A stretch of DNA of 9,910 nucleotides from an uncultured beta proteobacterium (GTDB lineage: Bacteria; Pseudomonadota; Gammaproteobacteria; Burkholderiales; Burkholderiaceae), in NCBI GenBank assembly GCA_903938955.1, contig CAJAFJ010000027.1, positions 1 through 9,910 of the forward strand, given 5' to 3'. The position numbers and the translations under genes are program-made. Below the pieces are notes generated by a model. The model was not told the DNA's origin. It saw only the letters and a program-made list of their open reading frames with translations, and did no database searches. This document shows positions 1 through 7,146 of the stretch, piece by piece (position 1 is the stretch's first letter; each line of letters begins with the position of its first letter).

Positions 1-47
1 GACTTGGAAAACAACATCTTGAACACAGATCAACAAAATGTTCTATA

Positions 48-52
48 GGGAG
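48..52 (+). promoter_or_regulatory. Ribosome binding site of FecR gene
   Basis: GGGAG lies 9 nt before the ATG at 62 and fits the start chosen. The sequence from 1 to 47 shows no other gene. It holds the decamer AGATCAACAA (27-36), which recurs before the TolC-OmpA gene. Confidence 0.6.
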
Positions 53-61
53 TGAACCAAC

Positions 62-538
62 ATGAACTGCACAACTCGAAAATTCCTGAAATCGGGACTG
101 ATTTTGATGCTCGTGTCCACGCCGTTGTGGTCACATGCCGAAGCTGAGACCGTCGGTTCAGTCAAAACCGTGACGGGGGAGTCCTGGGTTATTACGACGG
201 GGCAACGGGTGAAAGCACAGGTCGGCACCGCCGTGTTTTTGGGTAGCCAGCTCAAAACCAGCAAGGGCGCCACCCTGGGTGTGACCTTCAAGGACAACAC
301 CTTGATGTCGTTTGGGTCTGACACCGAGTTGACCGTTGATGAATACCTTTTCGCCCCGACGCAAGGCAAGCTGAAACTGGGCGCGCGACTGGACAAAGGC
401 AGCCTGAATTACGTCTCCGGGGTGATCGCCAAGCTAAAGCCGGATGCTGTCTCGGTCAAGACACCAACAGGCACGATTGGCGTGCGCGGCACCCAGTTTT
501 TGCTCAAGGTAGACGAGCCGTCAACGGCGGCCAACTAA
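62..538 (+). CDS. Secreted FecR-domain protein
   Basis: This encodes a 158-residue exported protein with one FecR domain. Residues 1-28 look like a Sec signal peptide: a basic start, a hydrophobic stretch around residues 12-23, and a likely cut near the SHAEA segment at 24-28. The FecR fold spans about residues 30-150 and carries the family's typical end, KTPTGTIGVRGTQF (133-146). The ATG at 62 is preceded by GGGAG at 48-52, a 9-nt spacing. Unlike FecR of iron transport, it has no N-terminal cytoplasmic anti-sigma region and no FecI-type sigma factor beside it. It therefore resembles the stand-alone periplasmic FecR proteins often found near CHASE2 cyclases and OmpA/TolC genes. Its role is unknown; envelope sensing or surface-structure assembly is inference. 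It converges on the kinase gene with a 27-nt gap. Confidence 0.85.
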   Translation: MNCTTRKFLKSGLILMLVSTPLWSHAEAETVGSVKTVTGESWVITTGQRVKAQVGTAVFLGSQLKTSKGATLGVTFKDNTLMSFGSDTELTVDEYLFAPTQGKLKLGARLDKGSLNYVSGVIAKLKPDAVSVKTPTGTIGVRGTQFLLKVDEPSTAAN

Positions 539-565
539 CACGCTGACAGGTCCGGCGGACTGATT
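539..565. other. Short convergent gap with weak GC hairpin
   Basis: Between the FecR stop and the kinase stop there is only a 27-nt gap. CGGCGG at about 553-558 can pair with CCGCCG at about 571-576 (the tail of the kinase gene) around a 12-nt loop. No T-run follows on either strand, so this is at most a weak or factor-assisted terminator. Confidence 0.2.
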
Positions 566-1006
566 TCAAGCCGCCGCGACCTTGATCCTCAGACAATTGC
601 GATTATTCGCGCGCTCATAAGTCATCGACTGGGCAAACTTTCGCACCAGCATCAGCCCCAGGCCCCCCACCTCCGCCATATCAATCGATGAAGGCAATGC
701 AGGGGCAAGCGCCAGCAGAGGATTGAACTCAACACCGTCATCCTCGAATTGCATCACGATCACACCAGGCTCCAGCTCGATCGTCAAATCGATGGGGTGC
801 GTTTCCTGGTCATTGAAGGCATGCCAGATGATGTTCATCAGGGTTTCTTCCAGAATCAGCTCCATCTTGAAGATCACTGTTGACAGCGTTGTTTGAGCCT
901 CCAGAAAATCAAGCACCGCCTGACGGGCAGGCTCCAGATCCTGTCGACTGTTCGACAGTGTCAGTTGTAGCCGCGCGCTACTGAGCGACAAGTTGCTCAA
1001 GGGCAT
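566..1006 (-). CDS. Anti-sigma-type serine kinase (RsbW/SpoIIAB-like HATPase)
   Basis: This is a 146-residue cytoplasmic protein of the RsbW/SpoIIAB family, which phosphorylates STAS antagonists and binds a partner such as a sigma factor. The Bergerat ATP site is complete: N box with E54 and N58 (EETLMN, 53-58), G1 box D89-D90-G91, and G2 box GGLGL (114-118). The reading frame is open further upstream to 1129, but homology begins at MPLSNLSLSSARL, so I take the ATG at 1006. That start lies inside the STAS gene, giving a 29-nt overlap and probable translational coupling; no strong Shine-Dalgarno is visible. The N box reads NIIWHAF where SpoIIAB has an N-A-I-I-H-G-type run, so it is somewhat divergent. 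The true partner is unknown because no sigma factor lies nearby. Confidence 0.85.
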   Translation of the reverse strand: MPLSNLSLSSARLQLTLSNSRQDLEPARQAVLDFLEAQTTLSTVIFKMELILEETLMNIIWHAFNDQETHPIDLTIELEPGVIVMQFEDDGVEFNPLLALAPALPSSIDMAEVGGLGLMLVRKFAQSMTYERANNRNCLRIKVAAA

Positions 1007-1322
1007 GCTGCTGGGTCGCCACAATGGGGATGATTTGATCCAGAGCACATTGGTCAAATACGTTTTGAACCAGCTCGGTCGCCCCAAAAAGTACCATTTT
1101 TGCGCCCTTGCCGTTAAGTGCTCTGGCACTGGAAATCAACAGACGAATCCCCATGGAGGCCACAAAAGACACACCGGACAGATCAACAATGGCATTTTTC
1201 CCGGGGGCCACCACGCCTGCCGTAAAACGAATACCGACACGGTCCGCGCCAGGTGAATCAAGCCGCCCCTGTAGACGCGCGCAAGTTACCTCGTCGTCAA
1301 GTTTCGTCACTTCCAGTTCCAT
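978..1322 (-). CDS. STAS-domain anti-sigma factor antagonist
   Basis: This is a 114-residue single STAS domain of the SpoIIAA/RsbV type, about the usual family length. The core reads IVDLSGVSFVASMGIRLL (45-62). Ser56 aligns with the Ser of SpoIIAA/RsbV that is phosphorylated by the cognate kinase; the preceding Asp of the usual D-S motif is Ala here. The dephosphorylated form would bind the kinase encoded next and release its partner. The ATG at 1322 is preferred over the in-frame TTG at 1325: GGGAG on the minus strand lies 8 nt before the ATG. It sits 98 nt after the phosphatase gene and overlaps the kinase gene by 29 nt, so the three genes probably act as one module. Function is firm at family level; the downstream target is unknown. 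Confidence 0.88.
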   Translation of the reverse strand: MELEVTKLDDEVTCARLQGRLDSPGADRVGIRFTAGVVAPGKNAIVDLSGVSFVASMGIRLLISSARALNGKGAKMVLFGATELVQNVFDQCALDQIIPIVATQQHALEQLVAQ

Positions 1323-1395
1323 CAATTTCTCTCCCGTAGGTAAGCGCAGCGGGCATAACCGAGCCCCCTGCTGCAGATCATGCTAGTCCAGTCGC

Positions 1396-1412
1396 GTGAC
1401 AAACATGTGACA
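1396..1412. repeat. Direct repeat GTGACA, 11-bp period
   Basis: GTGACA occurs at 1396-1401 and 1407-1412, one helical turn apart, in the gap between the phosphatase and STAS genes. It could be a tandem half-site for a regulator of the STAS-kinase pair, but two hexamers are weak evidence. Confidence 0.25.
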
Positions 1413-1420
1413 TACGGACC

Positions 1421-2689
1421 TCAGCCACGCGGCACCCCTGCTTCGCGCTTCAAGATCACCATCGTGACATCGTCTTCTTGTGGCATGCCATTGGAAAAAT
1501 GGCGAACCGCGTCCAAAAGGCGCGATGACAACTCAGAGGCTGACTCGCTGTGATGCTGCTGCAGCACCTGCTCCACCCGCGCACTGCCAAACTGGGCACC
1601 ACTGGCATCTTCATACTCGTAGATACCGTCCGTCAGCAACACCAACAGATCGCCCGGCGCCAGCTCAAGCGTGACGGCGGGACGCAAGGCCGTGATCGGC
1701 ATGGCGCCCATGGGGAAACTGGTGGCCTTGTAGGTCATCGTGACACCAGACGCCGCCTGAAAATGCAAAATTGGGCCCTGCCCTCCACTCAAGAAGCGAA
1801 GTTTGTGCGTACAGGCATCCAACAAGCCGATGAATGCGGAGACAAAGTGCCCGTCCGGCAGCGTGTCGGCCAGTTGGTCGTTGACCTCGCGAAAAGCGGT
1901 TTCAAGATCCACACCAAATCGCAGCGCCATTCGCAACATGGCATGCATCTGTAACACCGACAACGCCGGCGCAATGCCATGACCGGTCGCGTCCGCCAGA
2001 ACAATCAGCAGACCTTGCGCCACCGGTGCCAAATCATACGTATCGCCACCAGTGGCCGCCGCGGGCAAGAAAGTGGCATGCATCTCATAGCCGTCAACCA
2101 CGGGCAATGCCGATGGCAGGGTGCTCATTTGCACCACCCGGGCGAGTTCGAGTTCCTGCCGTAATTTCTCGGCCTCCAGCAACGACGCCATCATTCGTGC
2201 ACGCGCCAGTGCCACAGCACATTGCGCCGCCAAAGCCTCGGCCAGCGTTTCATCGCCCGCATTGAAGACGCCGTTGTCTTTGTTGAGCAATTGCATGACG
2301 CCGACCAGCGCGCCCTGATGATCAATCAAAGGCAGGGTCAGACTGCAACGCGTGTGAAAGCCGGAACGATGGTCGGTCGAGGCATCAAAGCGCGGGTCAG
2401 CATAACAATCGGGGACATTGATCAACACCCGAGCCGTGGCGCAAGCGCCCGCCAGACCGTGGGTGGCAGGAATTCGAACATGGCGAATGTCACTGGCCAC
2501 CTCCATCACCAACTCATGCTTCTGCGCATCGTGCAACCAGACGGAACAACGCTCGGCATGAAGAATGCGGCGCGCCACGGCGGCAACTTTTTCCAACATG
2601 GTCGACACGTCAAATGCGCCAGCCAAATCGCGGGTAACGAGAAGAATCGCTTCCACGTCCTGATGTGAAAGCTTTAATTTGATAGTCAA
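1421..2689 (-). CDS. GAF-domain PP2C/SpoIIE-type serine phosphatase
   Basis: This is a 422-residue soluble phosphatase of the RsbU/SpoIIE type, expected to dephosphorylate the STAS protein encoded downstream. A GAF domain covers about residues 15-165 and ends with a full NKFDE motif (N136, K137, F142, D146, E147), the signature of cyclic-nucleotide-binding GAF domains in phosphodiesterases and cyanobacterial CyaB cyclases. A short helical linker (165-190) leads to the PP2C domain (190-415). Its metal ligands are visible: GGD (D216), DATGHG (D233), LLTDGIYE (D354) and EDDVTM (D406-D407). The start is a TTG at 2689 with GAGGAA ideally placed; the ATG just upstream hits a stop after one codon. 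No transmembrane segment is seen. The ligand is inferred; the catalytic family is secure. Confidence 0.92.
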   Translation of the reverse strand: MTIKLKLSHQDVEAILLVTRDLAGAFDVSTMLEKVAAVARRILHAERCSVWLHDAQKHELVMEVASDIRHVRIPATHGLAGACATARVLINVPDCYADPRFDASTDHRSGFHTRCSLTLPLIDHQGALVGVMQLLNKDNGVFNAGDETLAEALAAQCAVALARARMMASLLEAEKLRQELELARVVQMSTLPSALPVVDGYEMHATFLPAAATGGDTYDLAPVAQGLLIVLADATGHGIAPALSVLQMHAMLRMALRFGVDLETAFREVNDQLADTLPDGHFVSAFIGLLDACTHKLRFLSGGQGPILHFQAASGVTMTYKATSFPMGAMPITALRPAVTLELAPGDLLVLLTDGIYEYEDASGAQFGSARVEQVLQQHHSESASELSSRLLDAVRHFSNGMPQEDDVTMVILKREAGVPRG

Positions 2690-2694
2690 TTCAT

Positions 2695-2700
2695 TTCCTC
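2695..2700 (-). promoter_or_regulatory. Ribosome binding site that supports a TTG start
   Basis: GAGGAA on the minus strand precedes the TTG at 2689 by 5 nt. The nearer ATG (2693-2691) is followed directly by AAT TGA, so it cannot start the protein. The rare TTG start may keep expression low. Confidence 0.6.
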
Positions 2701-2730
2701 TCGATGCGCTACTGTTTTCATATTCACATC

Positions 2731-2760
2731 CTCATACGCCCTTGGGCCAGACACGCTCAA
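2731..2760 (-). promoter_or_regulatory. Possible sigma-70 promoter for the phosphatase
   Basis: On the minus strand TTGAGC (2760-2755) is followed after 18 nt by TATGAG (2736-2731), about 40 nt before the TTG start. The match is partial and untested. Confidence 0.2.
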
Positions 2761-2941
2761 AAAGCATGACCAGGGGCACACGACAACGCGACCATCCCCC
2801 CAAACGTCCATATCAACAGGGGTGATACGTCACGACTTTCAGGGAATTTACTCAGCTATTTTGCAGTCATCCAAGTCAGCGCAGCATGACAAAAACACCG
2901 AAACGTAACGACATCATTCAAAAAACCCCAGACAAATTTTT

Positions 2942-2962
2942 AATTAGCAATGACAATTAGCA
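2942..2962 (+). repeat. Direct repeat AATTAGCA upstream of TolC-OmpA gene
   Basis: Two exact copies of AATTAGCA (2942-2949, 2955-2962) lie about 30-50 nt before the start codon, where a regulator could touch RNA polymerase. In an AT-rich stretch such a repeat can arise by chance. Confidence 0.3.
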
Positions 2963-2980
2963 CTAAAGATCAACAATCTT

Positions 2981-2987
2981 AGGGGGA
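2981..2987 (+). promoter_or_regulatory. Ribosome binding site of TolC-OmpA gene
   Basis: AGGGGGA is 4 nt from the ATG at 2992. The short inverted repeat at 2966-2980 ends directly against it and could modulate access. Confidence 0.6.
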
Positions 2988-2991
2988 TTTC

Positions 2992-4956
2992 ATGCTTAAA
3001 AAACCAAAATTAACGCTATTGACCTTGGCGATCCTGCTCAGTCTGGGCGCCCAAGCGCAAAACTTGCCCGCACCGCTGGTGCAAGCCGCGCGCAAGGCGG
3101 TGGTCAGCAACCCCGAAGTGCAGGCCCGCTGGAATGGCTTCAGGGCCGCAGGCAGTGAGCGCGATGTCGCCCGTGGGGCGTTCTTACCGCAACTGGACCT
3201 GAACGCCACCCACGGCCGCGAAGACCGGGTGTCGCCAACCCTCCCTAATGCGGGCAGCTACAACTTCAACACCGGACAGCTCACCCTGACCCAAATGCTG
3301 TTTGACGGCCTGTTCACCGCGAACGAAAGCAAACGCCTGGGCTACACCAAGCTAACGCGCTACTACGAACTCTCGGAAGCCGCTGAAACAGCCGCCCTGG
3401 AAGCGGTGACAGCCTACGCGGACGTCGTGCGCTACCGTGAACTGGTCGATGTGGCCACCCAAAATTATGTCGAGCACAAGCAAACCACCGCCCAGGTCGA
3501 AGAGCGATCCAATGCCGGCGTCGGTCGCCGCGTCGACGTCGAGCAAGCCAACGGCCGCCTGGCACTGGCCGAATCCAACCTGCTGACCGAGCTGACCAAC
3601 CTGCACGACGTCAGCGCCCGCTACCTGCGCGTGGTCGGTGAAAAACCACCCGCCAACCTGCCTACTCTGCCAGCCCCCTTCCAACTGGGCACCCTGCCCG
3701 ACTCCACCGACGTCTTGATGCGTGACGGCCTGCAAGGCAGCCCGACCCTCAAGGCCGCGGTGGAAAACGTGCGCGCTGCCCGCCAAGCGATCGAATCGCG
3801 CAAGTCGGCCTACCTACCGCGCCTGGACTTTCGCGCCTACGCCAGCCGCGATGACAACACCGGTGGCATCCCAGGGAACACGCGTGTCAATGGCATGGAA
3901 CTGGCGCTGAACTACAACTTGTTCCGTGGCGGTGCCGACAAGGCACGTGAACGCCAGACCGTCGACCAGAAAGAACAAGCCCGCGATCTGCAGGAAAAAG
4001 CCTGCCGCGATGTGCGTCAGACCCTGTCGTTGGCCTACAGCGATGTGCGCAGTCTCAGCGAACAGCAGAAATACAGGGACCAGCACCGGCTTTCGACCGA
4101 GAAGTCGCGCGAGGCGTATCGCCAGCAATTCGACCTGGGCCAGCGTACCCTGCTCGATTTGCTGGACAGCCAAAACGAGTATTTCGAGGCCAGCCGCTCC
4201 TACATCAATGCGCATTACAAGCAGGTGGCAGCGCAGGCACGCACCCTGGCGGGTATGGGCCAGTTGGTGGCGGCACTGGGAGTGACGCGTGACGATATGC
4301 CGAGCGCACAGGATGCCGGCCAGGACCGCAGCGGGATGGACCCCGCTGACTTGTGCCCTGCCGACGAGACCACGGTGGACACCGTCGATGCCATCAAGGC
4401 CCGGTTTGCCACGCCGCTTGCCAAAGGCCCGGGCTCCTACGTGGTCTTGATTCCGAGCCCCGACGGCACCGTGGGTCGGGTGCTGGTACAGGGCAAACAA
4501 GGCGTGCAGGATCTGACCAAAGCTTACCAAGGCGCCTCCCTGGATGGCGGCAGCACCCCGGTCGACGTGAGCAAACCGCAAATGGAGCGGGATTTTGGCC
4601 CGGCGATCGCCGCGCTCCCGCCCCTGCCGGAGCGCTTCGTGCTTTACTTCAACCAGGGTGGCGTGCAACTCACCAAGGCCTCCAAAGCGATGCTGCCCAA
4701 ACTTCTGGCGCGTGCACGCGCTCGCAAGGCGCTGGATATCTGGCTGGTCGGGTACACCGACACCGTGGGCTCAACCCAACGCAACGACGCCTTGGGACTC
4801 AAGCGGGCCAACGCCATCGCCAAATATTTCCAGCAAGCAGGCCTCAAAAATATTCCGATGACCATTGAATCTTATGGTGAGCGCAGCCCCGAGTTCGCCA
4901 CCCCTGATGAAACCAGCGAACCCCGCAACCGCCGGGGTGCGGTGACGTTGCGCTAA
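2992..4956 (+). CDS. TolC-like outer-membrane channel fused to an OmpA peptidoglycan-binding domain
   Basis: This is a 654-residue outer-membrane protein. A Sec signal peptide (1-22, cut near AQA) leads into a full TolC/OEP region (about 24-430). That region shows two OEP repeats and the typical closing segment with GQRTLLDLLDSQNE (381-394), through AARTLAGMGQLVAAL-like sequence, as in AggA/LapE-type channels of type I secretion. A linker (about 430-540) contains YVVLIPSPDGTVGRVLV, a segment also typical of stand-alone OmpA-family proteins. The C-terminus (about 541-654) is OmpA-like, with YTDTVGS (D590), LKRANAIAKYF and RNRR (645-648) for diaminopimelate binding. Ordinary TolC proteins are about 420-490 residues and lack this domain, so the channel may be anchored to the cell wall. 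No ABC transporter or membrane-fusion partner is in view, so the substrate is unknown. The frame is open throughout. Confidence 0.92.
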   Translation: MLKKPKLTLLTLAILLSLGAQAQNLPAPLVQAARKAVVSNPEVQARWNGFRAAGSERDVARGAFLPQLDLNATHGREDRVSPTLPNAGSYNFNTGQLTLTQMLFDGLFTANESKRLGYTKLTRYYELSEAAETAALEAVTAYADVVRYRELVDVATQNYVEHKQTTAQVEERSNAGVGRRVDVEQANGRLALAESNLLTELTNLHDVSARYLRVVGEKPPANLPTLPAPFQLGTLPDSTDVLMRDGLQGSPTLKAAVENVRAARQAIESRKSAYLPRLDFRAYASRDDNTGGIPGNTRVNGMELALNYNLFRGGADKARERQTVDQKEQARDLQEKACRDVRQTLSLAYSDVRSLSEQQKYRDQHRLSTEKSREAYRQQFDLGQRTLLDLLDSQNEYFEASRSYINAHYKQVAAQARTLAGMGQLVAALGVTRDDMPSAQDAGQDRSGMDPADLCPADETTVDTVDAIKARFATPLAKGPGSYVVLIPSPDGTVGRVLVQGKQGVQDLTKAYQGASLDGGSTPVDVSKPQMERDFGPAIAALPPLPERFVLYFNQGGVQLTKASKAMLPKLLARARARKALDIWLVGYTDTVGSTQRNDALGLKRANAIAKYFQQAGLKNIPMTIESYGERSPEFATPDETSEPRNRRGAVTLR

Positions 4957-4967
4957 CCCGCGGGGCC
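4957..4967. other. Eleven-base convergent gap
   Basis: Only 11 nt separate the stop codons of the TolC-OmpA and cyclase genes, with a CCCGCGGGG core too small for an independent terminator. Transcripts from both sides probably overlap. Confidence 0.4.
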
Positions 4968-7109
4968 TTACTTCTCGCTCATCACAATCAAATCGCCGGT
5001 CTGCTTCTCCTGCAGTCGGTGCAGGTGCAAGTGAACCAGGGGATCGGTGGGACGCTCCTCGGCCAGTTGCCGAAAGGCCGCGATGGCCGCAGCCGGGTCT
5101 TGTGTCAGCAGGTCATAAGCGGCGGCGTATTGCGGATCATCCAATGGCGCACCGGCAATCTCAAGTCCATCATGGATCGGCTGAAACACCATCAACGACT
5201 GCGACTTGCCTTTGAGCACCAGGCGGCCCACCGGCCGGGTGACCACACCCGTGCAACCGGACAAGGTGGCCTCTGAGACGCAGATTCGCGTGCCCAGATG
5301 CTTGTTCACACTTTCCAGGCGGGACGCCGTGTTGACCGGGTCCCCGAGCGCACGGTAATCAAAAATGGTCGAGCCGCCAAAATTGCCCACAATGACTTCA
5401 CCGGTGTGAACCCCGATCCGGGTGTGACCAAAGGGAACCCCCTTGGCCTTCAAGTCATCCGAATACCGTGCCGCAAAGCGCTGCATGGCAATCGCGCACG
5501 TCAACGCACGTTGGCGGTGATCCGGCTGCGGCACGGGGGCCGAAAACATGATCGCCACCGCATCACCCACGATGCGGTCCAAGGTACCGTGGTGGTGAAA
5601 CGCAATAGCGATCATTTCGTCCAGGTAGGCATTCAGCAACGCCACCGCATCCCCCGGGTCGATTTTTTCCATCAGGCTGGTGAACCCGGCCAGATCGGTA
5701 AAAATGAAACTGCAGTCCTGGCGTCGCCCCCCCAGTTCAAGCTCCGCCGGGTGATCCACGATGTGCGCGACCAGATTGGGCGACACGTAGCGCGAAAACG
5801 CCTGTTTGACAAAGCGCTGACGCCGTTCGCTGGAGAAGTGGTGAATCACACTTGACAGCAGAAAGGCCGTGAAAATGCCCACGGCCGGCGTGACCGGGTC
5901 CAGCAACAAGTGATAGTCAATAAAGGCCAGCCAGCCCCCCCAGACAATCAGGCCGATCACCAGCAGGGTGACAACGGCAGACGCCAGCGCCCCACTGATC
6001 AGCGCCAATGTGCCCAGCGCCAGCCCCCCGATAACGATCGTCAAGGCCTCAATCGAATGGGCCCAGGCCGGGCGGTAGAGATAACTATCGGTAAGCACCT
6101 GTTCAAGCAGCTGCGCATGCGCCTCGACCCCCGGCACGACGCCGCCCAGCGGGCTGAAACGCAAGTCCATCAAGCCCTGCGCCGAGGTGCCCACGAGTAC
6201 CAGACTCCCCTGCAACTCGGCCTCAGGCACGAGCCCCGCAAAAATTTTCCAGGCGGGGATCGTGCGCTCCTTGACGGGCCCGCTGAAATGAACCCAGGCC
6301 TCACCGGCCGCAGTCGTCGGCACCGTGAATTGACCAATTTTCACCTCCATCAAGCCAACCCCCGGGGTCGCCGAGGTGCGCACCATGTAGTTACTGGCAC
6401 CCTGTCCCACCCGCAAAACCTCTGCCGCCAGTGACGGCACCAGGGTGTCGCCCAAGCGCAGCAGCAGCGGTACACGACGCACCACGCCATCGTTGTCAGG
6501 CACAAAAGTCAAGACGCCATTGCCTGCCGCCGCCCCGCTCAGCACCGGCAGCGACGGCACCGCTTTGGCAAACGGATGGGCATAGGACAGGGCGGGCTCA
6601 CCCACGCTCACGTACCGGTATTTTTGCGCGGGCAACGGCGCGGCCATGCCTTCACGCTCAACCGCAAAGCCGAGCACCACCCCCCCCGGCTGGAGGGTGG
6701 CTGCGAGCACCGCATCATGATCGGGCAAGCCTGCCACGCTGCGTCGTGTTGCCGGCGAGAGACTCCAGATATCCAACATCGCCTTGGGCGAGGTCCGGTC
6801 TGGCTCGGCAAATAACACGTCGAAGCCCACCGCCGCCACGCCAGACTGACGCAGACGTTCAACCAACTCGGCAATCCGGGTGCGGGGCCACGGCCACTGC
6901 CCCATTTTTGCCAGACTCTCCTCATCAATATCAATAATCCGCACCGGCGTGGGCTGGTAGACCCGCGGGTGAACTCTCTGGTATTGGTCAAAAACCGCCT
7001 GACGCAAGGTTTGCAACAGCGGCGGGTCGATCAGCATCAACGCGGCCCCCATGATGACGGCGAGCAGGGGCGCCAACAGACTCAGGCTCCAAGTTAACCA
7101 TCGACGCAT
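4968..7109 (-). CDS. CHASE2-domain class III adenylate/guanylate cyclase
   Basis: This is a 713-residue membrane receptor cyclase. One N-terminal membrane helix (about 5-27) is followed by a periplasmic CHASE2 sensor (about 35-345), three membrane helices (about 353-373, 375-397, 404-425) and a cytoplasmic class III catalytic domain (about 463-645). Metal-binding D472 (FTDLAGFT) and D516 (VGDAV) and the transition-state pair N593/R597 (VNTASRL) are present, so activity is expected. At the two base-selecting positions it has R512 (usual Lys) and R586 (usual Asp or Thr), so the choice between ATP and GTP cannot be read from motifs alone. The tail (646-713) is a short TPR-like helical segment. 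The ATG at 7109 follows AAGGA by 8 nt. It converges on TolC-OmpA with an 11-nt gap and diverges from the glutaminase gene. Confidence 0.92.
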   Translation of the reverse strand: MRRWLTWSLSLLAPLLAVIMGAALMLIDPPLLQTLRQAVFDQYQRVHPRVYQPTPVRIIDIDEESLAKMGQWPWPRTRIAELVERLRQSGVAAVGFDVLFAEPDRTSPKAMLDIWSLSPATRRSVAGLPDHDAVLAATLQPGGVVLGFAVEREGMAAPLPAQKYRYVSVGEPALSYAHPFAKAVPSLPVLSGAAAGNGVLTFVPDNDGVVRRVPLLLRLGDTLVPSLAAEVLRVGQGASNYMVRTSATPGVGLMEVKIGQFTVPTTAAGEAWVHFSGPVKERTIPAWKIFAGLVPEAELQGSLVLVGTSAQGLMDLRFSPLGGVVPGVEAHAQLLEQVLTDSYLYRPAWAHSIEALTIVIGGLALGTLALISGALASAVVTLLVIGLIVWGGWLAFIDYHLLLDPVTPAVGIFTAFLLSSVIHHFSSERRQRFVKQAFSRYVSPNLVAHIVDHPAELELGGRRQDCSFIFTDLAGFTSLMEKIDPGDAVALLNAYLDEMIAIAFHHHGTLDRIVGDAVAIMFSAPVPQPDHRQRALTCAIAMQRFAARYSDDLKAKGVPFGHTRIGVHTGEVIVGNFGGSTIFDYRALGDPVNTASRLESVNKHLGTRICVSEATLSGCTGVVTRPVGRLVLKGKSQSLMVFQPIHDGLEIAGAPLDDPQYAAAYDLLTQDPAAAIAAFRQLAEERPTDPLVHLHLHRLQEKQTGDLIVMSEK

Positions 7110-7146
7110 TGTTTGGGTCCTTCATTTAACTGACGAATTGAGCCGT

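Larger units (their letters stand above)
2690..2991. promoter_or_regulatory. Divergent intergenic region, phosphatase / TolC-OmpA
   Basis: This 302-nt stretch holds no convincing gene and must carry promoters for both flanking genes. It is AT-rich toward the TolC-OmpA side (about 2900-2991). Visible elements are a short palindrome GTGA-TACG-TCAC (2822-2833), a direct repeat AATTAGCA (2942-2949 and 2955-2962, 13-bp period), and a small hairpin AAGAT-CAACA-ATCTT (2966-2980) just before the ribosome site. No strong sigma-70 promoter and no sigma-54 GG-N10-GC pair is evident for the rightward gene. Confidence 0.5.

Noticed and set aside
1007..1129. N-terminal extension of the kinase frame to 1129
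   Set aside because: The extra 41 residues overlap the STAS coding region in another frame and do not resemble the start of RsbW/SpoIIAB proteins.
2222..2668. 148-residue plus-strand open frame inside the phosphatase gene
   Set aside because: Antisense to the GAF domain, with no ribosome site or recognisable family.
2744..2790. Sigma-54 promoter before the phosphatase
   Set aside because: A TGG start is present on the minus strand, but there is no GC at the required -12 spacing.
2822..2833. Palindrome GTGA-TACG-TCAC as a regulator site
   Set aside because: Four-base arms are too short to support a specific call; mentioned only as an element of the intergenic region.
3814..4668. 284-residue minus-strand open frame inside the TolC-OmpA gene
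   Set aside because: It lies antisense to a gene with clear domains, has no recognisable domain and a composition typical of reverse-frame shadows in GC-rich DNA.
5298..5855. 185-residue plus-strand open frame inside the cyclase gene
   Set aside because: Antisense to the conserved catalytic domain; basic, low-complexity composition and no family resemblance.
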